Positions 28,184 to 36,353 of a DNA stretch of 64,000 nucleotides are shown here, piece by piece. The notes below the pieces were generated by a model. The model worked only from the letters and a program-made list of their open reading frames with translations, had not been told where the DNA came from and did no database searches. Positions within the stretch are counted from its first letter, which is position 1. Each line of letters starts with the position of its first letter. Position numbers and translations under genes: made by a program. Origin of the DNA: Caproicibacter sp047833665 (GTDB lineage Bacteria; Bacillota; Clostridia; Oscillospirales; Acutalibacteraceae); NCBI GenBank assembly GCA_047833665.1, contig CP181261.1, positions 1,302,001-1,366,000 of the forward strand. The letters run 5' to 3'.

Positions 28184-29246
28184 TGTAGGTTTGTCAAACA
28201 TATTGGACAGTATGGGAATGTAAAAATTCAGAAGGAGACAACCAATGAAGAGGACGCATCGGCATATTATTAGAGCGTCTTAAGTAGATGGAAAGTTGGT
28301 TTTCAAAGTCCGCTAAAGAGTAAAAATGGTGTTTGTCATAAAAGCGTTTTTGGTCTTCGCGATGACTGCGTTCCACTTTCCCGTTGTGCCTAGGGGTATA
28401 AGGACGAATTAACTTGTGCCGGATATGAAGTTTAGCGGCAGTGGCTTCGAACAACGTCAGCAGATGTTTCTTGGAAGGTGAGAAACGGTTGGTGAATTCA
28501 AAACCGTTGTCAGTTTGAACGCATTCCACACGAACGCCGCGCCGGGCAAACCATTCGACAGCTCGTTTTAGAAAGTCAGCAGAAGAGTAAGTACTCTGTT
28601 CAGGGTACGCTGCCAGAAAACGCAGCCTAGAAAATTCATCAATAGCTGTGTACTGGAAAAGCCGAAGCTCAGGGTCGGCAATACAGCGCTTTGGAACTAC
28701 TTTTACATCGATCTGAATGCGCTCTCCGGGATATGTCATTTGCTCGTATGGTTTTGGCTGATATTTCTTCTTTGGTTTTGATTCTGGGAACATTCCCATT
28801 CGGCGCATTACACGGAACAGACTTTCCGGACATCGTGTGTATCCCCGCTTTTTCAACCGAGACCATAGTTCAATTATACCGAGGTCGGGATTTCTGCGCC
28901 GCATGTCGCGAATCAGCTTTAACTCGGCAGGTGTATGCTGGTTTGGATGACTGTGAGGCCTCCTAGACCGGCAAGCCAACGATTCTAATGTACCGTCATA
29001 CCGGGCCATCCAAAAATAGATAAAGGAACGGCTTTTGTTGTATTTTCGGCTTGCACGGCTAACACCGTACTTTTGAGCATAGATCATTAGGGATTGCCTA
29101 AACTTCATGTCTTGTGTTACACTATTCATGCTGAAATGGGCACTTCCTTTCGGTATGATTTGGTTTGTGTAGCTTTATTTTAACCGATGTGTCCATTTCT
29201 GTATTTTATTTTTTCTCAACTGTCCAATATGTATTGTAGTCCTACA
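28184..29246 (-). mobile_element. 1063-bp IS with long target duplications, copy 1
   Basis: Imperfect 28-bp inverted repeats start TGTAGG and share ACATATTGGACAGT. Perfect 25-bp direct repeats flank it (28159-28183 and 29247-29271; they begin GATAAAAAAGAA and end GATGAATT). One transposase gene is on the minus strand, and its last codons lie in the left inverted repeat. The right duplication ends 4 bp before a -35 hexamer (29276). The rve-type transposase places it near IS481; target repeats of this length are reported for the IS1202 group, so that group is the likeliest home. Confidence 0.93.
28194..29129 (-). CDS. DDE (rve-type) transposase of the 1063-bp IS, copy 1
   Basis: 311 residues. 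The N-terminal helix-turn-helix (SLMIYAQKYGVSRASRKYN) is followed by a second HTH-like region and a basic linker. The integrase core has the first Asp in RIQIDVKVVPK (about 140), the second in VQTDNGFEFTNRF (about 206) and the Glu in NGKVERSHREDQKRFY (about 252). The C-terminal tail ends inside the terminal inverted repeat. Copy 1 differs from copies 2 and 3 at few residues (for example DLGIIELW against DLGMIELW), so all are recent and probably active. Confidence 0.92.
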   Translation of the reverse strand: MNSVTQDMKFRQSLMIYAQKYGVSRASRKYNKSRSFIYFWMARYDGTLESLACRSRRPHSHPNQHTPAELKLIRDMRRRNPDLGIIELWSRLKKRGYTRCPESLFRVMRRMGMFPESKPKKKYQPKPYEQMTYPGERIQIDVKVVPKRCIADPELRLFQYTAIDEFSRLRFLAAYPEQSTYSSADFLKRAVEWFARRGVRVECVQTDNGFEFTNRFSPSKKHLLTLFEATAAKLHIRHKLIRPYTPRHNGKVERSHREDQKRFYDKHHFYSLADFENQLSIYLRRSNNMPMRPLHWLSPSEFLHSHTVQYV

Positions 29247-29275
29247 GATAAAAAAGAAAAAATGATGAATTATAA

Positions 29276-29304
29276 TTGAAATAAGACGGGCTATCAGTTA
29301 TAAT
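29276..29304 (+). promoter_or_regulatory. Sigma-A promoter of oadG-oadB, directly beside IS copy 1
   Basis: TTGAAA (29276-29281), 17-bp spacer, TATAAT (29299-29304). The right target duplication of IS copy 1 ends at 29271, 4 bp before it. The A-rich duplicated block occupies the UP-element position. Confidence 0.75.
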
Positions 29305-29373
29305 TAATAACATGTTCAACACTTTTATACTTACATTGACTGGAATTTTAATATTTGGAGTGGAGAAGTAACA

Positions 29374-29775
29374 ATGAACTTTGAACAGGAGCTACAAATA
29401 TCGCTTACAGTCCTGCTCACAGGGCTTGTGGTTGTCTTTTTAATGCTGATATTTCTGACGCTTGTCATCAAAGGGTATGGCAGTGCGGTGCAATTCCTGC
29501 AGGCTAAATACCACAAAAGACAACCAAAAAATCAACTTTCGGTTTCTAAAACGGAATCTGTTTCAGCGCAGTCCGTCCATGATAACATGCAAGCGGAGCC
29601 CAATCAAACTGTTGAAGATGGAATTTCTGAAGAAGTGTTGGCTGTCATTGCAGCTGCCGCTTACAGTGTGATGCCCGGTGGAAGAATAACATCGGTTCGT
29701 CGCTCCGCACAGGCTGGCCGAAATCGGTCTGCATGGGGAATGGCTGGATTATTGGAAAATACGCGTCCGTTTTAA
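29374..29775 (+). CDS. OadG-family gamma subunit of a Na+-pumping decarboxylase
   Basis: Small single-span membrane subunit that holds together biotin-dependent Na+-translocating decarboxylases. One N-terminal helix (LTVLLTGLVVVFLMLIFLTLV), then a charged linker. The C-terminal segment EEVLAVIAAAAYSVM with a tail ending in WGMAGLLENTRPF is a typical OadG finish. 133 residues. SD GGAG. Directly upstream of the beta subunit. Confidence 0.85.
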   Translation: MNFEQELQISLTVLLTGLVVVFLMLIFLTLVIKGYGSAVQFLQAKYHKRQPKNQLSVSKTESVSAQSVHDNMQAEPNQTVEDGISEEVLAVIAAAAYSVMPGGRITSVRRSAQAGRNRSAWGMAGLLENTRPF

Positions 29776-29810
29776 AAGTGATACCGGTGGCATAGGGAAG
29801 GATTGGTAAA

Positions 29811-30956
29811 GTGGTTGTTATTAATGAGTTTTTCGAATCAATTGCAAAAATATATCAATCATCAGGTTTGGCACACAATGATCCAAGAAACTATATTATG
29901 ATTCTCATTGCGGGCTTCTTGATTTATCTGGCTGTCAAAAAACAGTTTGAACCGCTGCTGTTGTTGCCTATTGCGTTTGGCATGCTTTTGGTAAATCTGT
30001 ATCCTCAGATTATGGCTGCTCCCACAGCTACGGAAAACGGCGGCTTATTCTATTATCTGTATCTTGGTGTAAAACTGGGAATTTATCCCCCATTGATTTT
30101 CCTAGGAATTGGCGCAATGACGGATTTCGGTCCACTCATTTCCAACCCGAAAAGTTTCCTTTTGGGTGCGGCTGCACAGATTGGCATTTTTATAACTTTT
30201 ATCGGTGCGATTTTTCTTGGATTTGAAACAAACCAGGCAGGTTCCATCGCTATCATAGGCGGTGCTGATGGTCCAACAGCTATTTATGTTACTTCCAAAC
30301 TTGCTCCGGAGTTCCTTGGTCCAATTGCGGTGGCCGCATATTCGTACATGGCACTTGTACCGATTATTCAGCCTCCAATCATGCGGGCTCTAACCACAAA
30401 AAAGGAACGTCTTGTGCGAATGAAGCAGCTGCGTCCGGTTTCAAAGCTGGAGAAGATTCTGTTCCCCATTATTGTCACGATACTGATTTCGCTTCTGCTT
30501 CCCGATGCAGCTCCGCTGATTGGCATGCTGATGCTTGGAAATCTCTTCCGTGAAAGCGGTGTGGTTGACCGTATTAATAAGACCGCGCAAAACGAGCTGA
30601 TGAATATCATCACTATTTTCCTCGGTACCACGGTCGGTGCAACTGCCACCGGTTCCCTCTTCCTTTCTTGGGGAACTATCAAGATTGTTATTCTCGGCTT
30701 GTTGGCTTTCTCGATTGGTACCGCCGGCGGTGTCCTGTTCGGTAAAATTATGTGCCATTTGAGTGGCTACAAGGTTAACCCGCTTATCGGTTCTGCGGGT
30801 GTTTCCGCAGTTCCTATGGCGGCGCGTGTATCCCAAAAAGTTGGTCAGGAAGAAGACCCCGGCAATTTCCTGTTGATGCATGCCATGGGTCCGAATGTGG
30901 CAGGCGTAATTGGTTCTGCTGTTGCGGCAGGTGTGCTGCTCAGCATTTTAGGTTAA
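29811..30956 (+). CDS. Na+-translocating decarboxylase beta subunit (OadB/GcdB/MmdB family)
   Basis: Integral membrane carboxybiotin decarboxylase that exports Na+. About ten helices. Family signatures: FLGIGAMTDFGPLISNPKS, IIGGADGPTAIYVTSKLAP (conserved Asp for Na+ and carboxybiotin), LLPDAAPLIGMLMLGNLFRE and the C-terminal NPLIGSAGVSAVPMAARVSQ. 381 residues. GTG start with GGAAGG upstream. The carboxyltransferase alpha and biotin carrier genes are not adjacent, so the substrate (methylmalonyl-CoA, oxaloacetate or glutaconyl-CoA) cannot be told. Confidence 0.92.
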   Translation: MVVINEFFESIAKIYQSSGLAHNDPRNYIMILIAGFLIYLAVKKQFEPLLLLPIAFGMLLVNLYPQIMAAPTATENGGLFYYLYLGVKLGIYPPLIFLGIGAMTDFGPLISNPKSFLLGAAAQIGIFITFIGAIFLGFETNQAGSIAIIGGADGPTAIYVTSKLAPEFLGPIAVAAYSYMALVPIIQPPIMRALTTKKERLVRMKQLRPVSKLEKILFPIIVTILISLLLPDAAPLIGMLMLGNLFRESGVVDRINKTAQNELMNIITIFLGTTVGATATGSLFLSWGTIKIVILGLLAFSIGTAGGVLFGKIMCHLSGYKVNPLIGSAGVSAVPMAARVSQKVGQEEDPGNFLLMHAMGPNVAGVIGSAVAAGVLLSILG

Positions 30957-30970
30957 TCATTTTGCATCTT

Positions 30971-30996
30971 AACCCGCACGTCCCAGCGGCGTGCGG
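30971..30996 (+). terminator. Terminator after oadB
   Basis: AACCCGCACG / CGTGCGGGTT stem with a short loop, followed by GTTTTT. Confidence 0.8.
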
Positions 30997-31032
30997 GTTG
31001 TTTTTGTGAACGCTCTGTTTGCGGTGCTGCAT

Positions 31033-31061
31033 TTGCACTTTGCACTTAAATAAGATACAAT
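31033..31061 (+). promoter_or_regulatory. Sigma-A promoter of pcrA
   Basis: TTGCAC (31033-31038), 17-bp spacer, TACAAT (31056-31061). Confidence 0.6.
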
Positions 31062-31111
31062 GGGGAACACATGGGCTTAATGCCTGATTTTAATGTCTGG
31101 CGGTGAAATAC

Positions 31112-33484
31112 ATGTCTCAATATAATGAACTTCGGAAAAAAGTTCTTGAAAAAGAATTTTCACGTATGAATTCAAGACAACGGGAAGCAGTTTTTTCGGT
31201 CAATGGTCCGCTTTTAATTTTAGCCGGTGCGGGAAGCGGGAAAACAACCGTGCTGGTTAACCGCATTGCAAATTTAATTCGCTATGGCAATGCTTATTTT
31301 TCAGACAACGAACCGTCCTTAACCTCAGAAGATGTTGAGAATATTACGCACTTTTTGGACGATGGACAGGAACTGTCTCCACAAACTTGTGCGCGGCTTG
31401 CGGTGGAACCATGCCCGCCTTGGCGCATTTTTGCCATTACATTTACCAATAAGGCCGCGGAAGAACTGAAAAACAGACTGGCAACCATGCTCGGTGATGA
31501 CGGAAATGAGGTTTGGGCTTCCACGTTTCATTCCTCGTGTGCCCGCATGCTGCGCCGCGACGGGGAACGTCTTGGTTTTACAAGACATTTCACCATTTAT
31601 GATACGGAAGATTCCCGCAGGGTGATGAAGGATTGCCAAAAGAAACTCGGCATTGATGATAAAAGGCTGTCGTACAAAGTCATTCTTTCCGAAATTTCGC
31701 ATGCGAAAGATAATTTGATTGGTCCGGATGAGTACCTCAAGAATGCCGGTGGAGACGAACGCGCGGAGAAAATCGGAGCTGCATATCGGCTTTATCAGAA
31801 AACTCTAAAAAAGTCGGATGCTATGGATTTTGATGATTTGATCTTCAATGCTGTTCGGCTATTTGAGAAAAATCCGGATGTACTGGAATATTATCAAAAT
31901 CGATTCCGTTATTTCTTGGTGGACGAGTATCAGGACACAAGCCATGCACAGTATGTTTTTATTAGGTTGCTTGCACAGAAAAGCCGAAACCTTTGCGTAG
32001 TGGGTGACGATGATCAAAGCATTTACAAATTCCGCGGTGCTACAATCGAAAACATCCTCAGCTTTGAAAAAACATTTCCGGATGCAAAGGTCATTCGGCT
32101 GGAACAGAACTACAGATCCACAAAAACGATTCTTTCTGCCGCCAATGCGGTGATTTCGCACAATGAAAAACGGAAAGGGAAAAACCTTTGGACCGAAAAT
32201 CCAACAGGTCGCAAAATTCAGGTCAGAACGGCATACAGCGAACAAGATGAAGCAACTTATATAGCAGATAGAATCCTGGAAGGTGTGGCCTCGGGCCGTA
32301 AATTTTCAGATTTTGCCGTTTTATACCGGATGAACACACAATCGAATGTGCTGGAAAAAGTTTTTACCAAGTCCGGCATTAAATACCGGATTATTGGCGG
32401 ACAGAGGTTTTATGACCGCCGGGAAATCAGGGATATGATTGCTTATCTGAATGTCATTAATAATCCGGACGATGAAATCAGACTTCAACGCATTATTAAT
32501 CGCCCGAAAAGGTCTATTGGAGACAAAACTATTGCCCAAGCATCCGAAATAGCGGCGCAAATAGGGGAGAGTCTGTTTACCGTCATTAGTCACGCAGATG
32601 AATTTGAGCCGCTCAAGCGTGCTGCCGCCAAATTGCTTTCCTTTTCAAAAATGATACAGGAACTTTCGGAACTGGCATCGGACGGAACAACCAGCTTGGG
32701 AGAACTGTACCAGCAGCTTCTTCAAAAGACGGGCTATTTAGAATATTTGTTGGCATCCGGTGAGGACGATGCACAGGACCGTGTCGACAACGTGCGCGAG
32801 CTTTCGACTAACTTGATTAAATATGAAGAAGATAATGGGGAAGAAGCGAGCCTTTCCGGATTTTTGGAGGAAGTTTCACTCCTGACGGATATCGATAATT
32901 ACGACAGCTCGTCCGATTCCACTGTTCTGATGACCATGCACTCGGCGAAAGGTTTGGAATTTCCGGTTGTTTTTCTCCCTGGATTTGAAGAAGGCATTTT
33001 CCCCGGTATGCAAGTGCTTTACCATCCCGATGAAATTGAAGAAGAGCGCCGGCTGGCTTATGTGGCGATTACGCGTGCCAAAGAGGAACTTTATATTTTA
33101 AATTCAGAGTACAGAATGCTGTTTGGCAGCAGTTTGCACAATCAGCCTTCTCGCTTTTTGCAGGAAATTCCGGAAGAACTGACGGAAAAGAGCCGCTCGC
33201 GTTCTTGGAAGAAACCGGATCCCGGAATTGTGCTTCCAACATCGTCAAAAGAAGCAAGGGCAAAGACCACAAAGACCGCACGCAGTTTTGGGCCTGTTTC
33301 AAAATCTGCTGCGGATCAGAAAGTCAGTTATCGTGTGGGAGATTGCGTTGTCCACAAAACATTTGGAACCGGAGTGATTTTGTCTGCTACCCCCATGGGG
33401 AATGATACGCTGCTTGAGGTTGCATTTGATAAAGTTGGCACCAAAAAGCTGATGGCAAATTTTGCACGTTTGCAGAAAACCTAG
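31112..33484 (+). CDS. pcrA: ATP-dependent 3'-5' DNA helicase PcrA/UvrD
   Basis: Superfamily 1 helicase for repair and for clearing conflicts. Q-motif NSRQREAV, Walker A LAGAGSGKTTVLVNR, Walker B FLVDEYQDTSHAQY, motif III VGDDDQSIYKFRGA, motif IV EQNYRSTKTIL, motif V TMHSAKGLEFPVVFLPGFEEG and motif VI RRLAYVAITRAKEELY. The C-terminal tail has the small RNA-polymerase-binding-like domain (VGDCVVHKTFGTGVI). 790 residues from the ATG at 31112, chosen over a GTG at 31103 because of the GGTGA SD. An insert of about 45 residues lies between motifs I and Ia. Confidence 0.95.
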   Translation: MSQYNELRKKVLEKEFSRMNSRQREAVFSVNGPLLILAGAGSGKTTVLVNRIANLIRYGNAYFSDNEPSLTSEDVENITHFLDDGQELSPQTCARLAVEPCPPWRIFAITFTNKAAEELKNRLATMLGDDGNEVWASTFHSSCARMLRRDGERLGFTRHFTIYDTEDSRRVMKDCQKKLGIDDKRLSYKVILSEISHAKDNLIGPDEYLKNAGGDERAEKIGAAYRLYQKTLKKSDAMDFDDLIFNAVRLFEKNPDVLEYYQNRFRYFLVDEYQDTSHAQYVFIRLLAQKSRNLCVVGDDDQSIYKFRGATIENILSFEKTFPDAKVIRLEQNYRSTKTILSAANAVISHNEKRKGKNLWTENPTGRKIQVRTAYSEQDEATYIADRILEGVASGRKFSDFAVLYRMNTQSNVLEKVFTKSGIKYRIIGGQRFYDRREIRDMIAYLNVINNPDDEIRLQRIINRPKRSIGDKTIAQASEIAAQIGESLFTVISHADEFEPLKRAAAKLLSFSKMIQELSELASDGTTSLGELYQQLLQKTGYLEYLLASGEDDAQDRVDNVRELSTNLIKYEEDNGEEASLSGFLEEVSLLTDIDNYDSSSDSTVLMTMHSAKGLEFPVVFLPGFEEGIFPGMQVLYHPDEIEEERRLAYVAITRAKEELYILNSEYRMLFGSSLHNQPSRFLQEIPEELTEKSRSRSWKKPDPGIVLPTSSKEARAKTTKTARSFGPVSKSAADQKVSYRVGDCVVHKTFGTGVILSATPMGNDTLLEVAFDKVGTKKLMANFARLQKT

Positions 33485-33507
33485 CTGTAGGGGCATGTGA
33501 CGAAAAT

Positions 33508-33543
33508 ACGCCCCGTCTGAACATTTGTCAGACGGGGCGTTTG
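33508..33543. terminator. Bidirectional terminator between pcrA and the minus-strand gene
   Basis: 13-bp stem ACGCCCCGTCTGA / TCAGACGGGGCGT with loop ACATTTG. Confidence 0.85.
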
Positions 33544-33544
33544 C

Positions 33545-34384
33545 TTACTTTTTCTCGTCTTTTTTGCGTTTCTCGCCGGTAAAATCGCTCACCTTCGGTG
33601 GGAAAAAGTCTTCGGCAGGAAATTCTATGCGGCGGAACATTTCGCGCGGGCTGTCAGATGTGGGCTGATATTCCTGCTCCGGAATGCAGAATTCATAGGT
33701 AGGAACTAACAGCGGTACATCACGAACCAATTGAACAATGGTGAATAAACCGATTGTTGCATAAATGGCGTGACTGCAGCCGTAATCGAATTCTGCACCG
33801 TACAGTTCACTGATGCTGTCAGGGATTCCGCTGCAAACATCACAGCCTTGCGGCGGGCGGTCGCAGATTTTTGCCGAAAGGCCGATTGGTTCGGAGACTC
33901 TGCAAACAGCTTTTGGAAGAACTTTTCCGGTGGAGATTTCTACGTCAGGATCTGCAGAGCAGCCGGAAACAAATGTTTTTACATTGCCGTCGCTGCCAAA
34001 CAGAATGACGCGCTTATTTGCAAGGCAGACGCCGTGAACCACATTCGGGCAGGCAGATTGCGGCAGGAATACGTCGAGGCATACATCAAAGAAGAAGTTC
34101 ATGTCTACGGCATAGAAACCTTGGTTGAAAGGAACGGGTTCCAGATGCAAAAACACTTTGATTACTTCAGCGCCTCTGATTCTTACGTTGCAGGCATGTT
34201 CTATCAGTTCATGTTTGTCGGGGGTGAAAAAGACCCTCATATCTTCTAGGTATTCTTTGGAACTGCATGAATCATACACCCGCTCCGCGTCGATGCAGAC
34301 AGCTTCTTTTATATTTCCTGTTGTTTTGTTTAAATCGTTTTGCACATTCGGTGCTGCTACAGCCGCTTCTGTACTGTTATTCAT
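33545..34384 (-). CDS. Cys-containing conserved-looking protein of unknown function
   Basis: 279 residues; I do not recognise the family with confidence. There is no signal peptide. An Ala/Asn-rich start leads into KEAVCIDAERVYDSCSSKEYLEDMRVFF and a beta-rich first half (about 35-120). The second half has several Cys, including FVSGCSADP, PPQGCDVCSG and FDYGCSH. The C-terminus is highly charged (GEKRKKDEKK). The strong SD AGGAGG and clean spacing show a real gene. The even Cys spread and lack of enzyme motifs would suit a spore or envelope structural protein, but that is a guess. Confidence 0.6.
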   Translation of the reverse strand: MNNSTEAAVAAPNVQNDLNKTTGNIKEAVCIDAERVYDSCSSKEYLEDMRVFFTPDKHELIEHACNVRIRGAEVIKVFLHLEPVPFNQGFYAVDMNFFFDVCLDVFLPQSACPNVVHGVCLANKRVILFGSDGNVKTFVSGCSADPDVEISTGKVLPKAVCRVSEPIGLSAKICDRPPQGCDVCSGIPDSISELYGAEFDYGCSHAIYATIGLFTIVQLVRDVPLLVPTYEFCIPEQEYQPTSDSPREMFRRIEFPAEDFFPPKVSDFTGEKRKKDEKK

Positions 34385-34499
34385 AAAATCATCCTCCTAA
34401 CACAAATTGGAGCCTTGTATCTCTATACCATTTTATGGTGAGAATTTCATTGTGTTACAGGAATTCTTTTATGGATAAATGCATTTATGTGCGGCTGGT

Positions 34500-34721
34500 T
34501 TATCCGATGAATTCTATGTTGCCCTGCTCCAGATTTTTTACGGCGCTTTGAATTCGGTGCTTTGCCTCCTCGCTGCTGGAGGACTCTTTTACATAGCGGA
34601 TCACTGATTTTTGTTTTTCATCATCCAGCAGACTGAAATTTTTCATGGCATTTTGATGTTTTGTCAAAGATACCATTAAGCCAACCGGCATGTTTGCTGC
34701 TTTGGATTCTTTCTTTTTCAC
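34500..34721 (-). CDS. Small basic protein, perhaps related to the YdeI/OmpD-associated tail
   Basis: 73 residues, GTG start with AAGGGG six bases upstream. A Lys-rich N-terminus is followed by helical segments, LDDEKQKSVIRYVKESSSSE and EAKHRIQSAVKNLEQG. The pattern of a helix, a Lys-Tyr core and a closing AVKNLEQG helix resembles the C-terminal domain of YdeI/OmpD-associated proteins, although the upstream catalytic-looking domain is missing. The function is unknown. The 115-bp gap before the 33545 gene holds nothing I can name. Confidence 0.5.
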   Translation of the reverse strand: MKKKESKAANMPVGLMVSLTKHQNAMKNFSLLDDEKQKSVIRYVKESSSSEEAKHRIQSAVKNLEQGNIEFIG

Positions 34722-34839
34722 TTTAACCCCTTCTTTTCCATCTGTTTTATCTGTTAGTATTTTTGCTGAAATATGCTGTTTTGATACAGAATTTTAAGAT
34801 ACCAAAATATGTCATACAGGGAATGCATCAATTGAAAAG

Positions 34840-34868
34840 TTGCATCGCCATGGATATTTTGTTATAAT
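34840..34868 (+). promoter_or_regulatory. Sigma-A promoter of the thyX operon
   Basis: TTGCAT (34840-34845), 17-bp spacer, TATAAT (34863-34868). Confidence 0.6.
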
Positions 34869-34905
34869 AAGCCGAATTGAAATCTATGATTAAGAGTTGA
34901 TTAAA

Positions 34906-35679
34906 ATGGCAAAAGTTACATTAATCGCATATACGCCGCATCCGGATCAGGTAGTGGCACAGGCAGCAAGACTTTGTTATTCGTCTGCTAACATTGAAGA
35001 GATTCAAAAGAATCTGACCCCTGAAAAAACGGCGTCCATGGTAGAAATGCTTTCCCAGATGGGGCATGAAAGCCCTACGGAACATGCATCTTTCACATTT
35101 GGTATAGAAGGGGTGTCAAGGTCCTTTCTCGCCCAGATTACCCGGCATCGAATTGCATCATACAGCGTAAAAAGTCAGAGATATGTCAATGAAGAAAATT
35201 TTGACTTTGTTATTCCCCCGGAAATTGATGCAATTCCAGAGGCACGGGAAGAATTTCTTGCCGCAATGGAGGATGACCGAAAACGATACAAAAAAATTTC
35301 CAGCCTTTTGGAGCAACAGCATAAACAGCGCTTACTGAAAGCAGGCAAATCAGAAAAAGAAGCGGCTTCTGCGGCCCGCAAGCTGGCAAATGAGGATGCG
35401 CGCTTTGTTTTGCCAAATGCCTGCACCACAAATATGATTTGTACGTTTGATGCACGGTCGCTCAATCATTTCTTTTCCCTGCGATGCTGCAACCGTGCGC
35501 AGTGGGAAATCAGAGAAGTTGCGGTGCAGATGCTCCGTCTTGCACGGCAGGCAGCGCCGGAACTGTTTCGTCAGGCCGGTCCCGGATGTGTGCGCGGTGC
35601 ATGCACAGAGGGAAAAATGACTTGCGGCAAGGCGGAAGAAGTCAGAAAATTTTTCACGCATCTGGGGCAAGAAAGATGA
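34906..35679 (+). CDS. thyX: Flavin-dependent thymidylate synthase
   Basis: Methylates dUMP to dTMP using methylene-THF and FADH2. The ThyX motif is RHRIASYSVKSQRY (RHR, seven residues, S; about 77-90), preceded by the histidine-rich SQMGHESPTEHASFTF. The C-terminal dUMP/FAD contacts are LPNACTTNMICTFDARSLNHFFSLR (read in part) and CNRAQWEIREVA. 257 residues from the ATG at 34906. Followed by tmk with a 4-bp overlap, so dTMP synthesis and phosphorylation are made together. Confidence 0.96.
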   Translation: MAKVTLIAYTPHPDQVVAQAARLCYSSANIEEIQKNLTPEKTASMVEMLSQMGHESPTEHASFTFGIEGVSRSFLAQITRHRIASYSVKSQRYVNEENFDFVIPPEIDAIPEAREEFLAAMEDDRKRYKKISSLLEQQHKQRLLKAGKSEKEAASAARKLANEDARFVLPNACTTNMICTFDARSLNHFFSLRCCNRAQWEIREVAVQMLRLARQAAPELFRQAGPGCVRGACTEGKMTCGKAEEVRKFFTHLGQER

Positions 35680-36353
35680 AAGGCCATCTTATTACAATTG
35701 ACGGTTTGGATGGCAGCGGCAAGGCCACTCAGACCGAATTGCTTTGCAGGGAATTAAAGCGGCGCGGTGTTAAGTTTCGGCATGTGTCCTTCCCGGATTA
35801 TGAGCAAGCATCCTCCGCACCGGTTAAAATGTATTTAAACGGGGAATTTGGCGGCAAGCCTGAAGATGTGAATGCCTATGCGGCGTCGTCATTTTTTGCT
35901 GTTGACCGATATGCCAGTTTTGTGCGCCGTTGGCGTGAGGATTATTTAAGCGGTGCGCTAATCGTGGCGGATCGGTATACAACCTCAAATATTATTTATC
36001 AGTTGCCCAAGTTGCCCAGGGCGGACTGGGATTGTTATATGGAATGGGTACAGGATTTTGAATATGAAAAACTGGCACTTCCGAGGCCGGATCTTACCAT
36101 CTATTTGGAACTTCCAACCGAGATTTCTCAGCAGCTTTTGGACAAACGATATCGGGCCAACGGCGGCAGAAAAGATATCCATGAAAGCAATACGGACTAT
36201 CTTTCCGCTTGCCGTGAAAGTGCGGCATATGCTGCAAAATGTCTTTCTTGGAAAACTGTTATCTGTGAAAGAGACGGAAAACCGAGAAATGCGGAAGATA
36301 TCCATGAGGAAATCTTAAAAATTGTTTTGGAGGAACCTTATGTTAACATTTAA
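35676..36353 (+). CDS. tmk: Thymidylate kinase
   Basis: Phosphorylates dTMP to dTDP. P-loop IDGLDGSGKATQTELL (usual GKTT is GKAT here), the dTMP-binding DRYASF (about 73) and ADRYTTSNIIYQ (about 93), and a LID region RYRANGGRKDIHE. 225 residues. The frame is open upstream inside thyX; the ATG at 35676 overlaps the thyX stop. The altered lid and P-loop match a divergent clostridial Tmk subgroup. Confidence 0.9.
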   Translation: MKGHLITIDGLDGSGKATQTELLCRELKRRGVKFRHVSFPDYEQASSAPVKMYLNGEFGGKPEDVNAYAASSFFAVDRYASFVRRWREDYLSGALIVADRYTTSNIIYQLPKLPRADWDCYMEWVQDFEYEKLALPRPDLTIYLELPTEISQQLLDKRYRANGGRKDIHESNTDYLSACRESAAYAAKCLSWKTVICERDGKPRNAEDIHEEILKIVLEEPYVNI

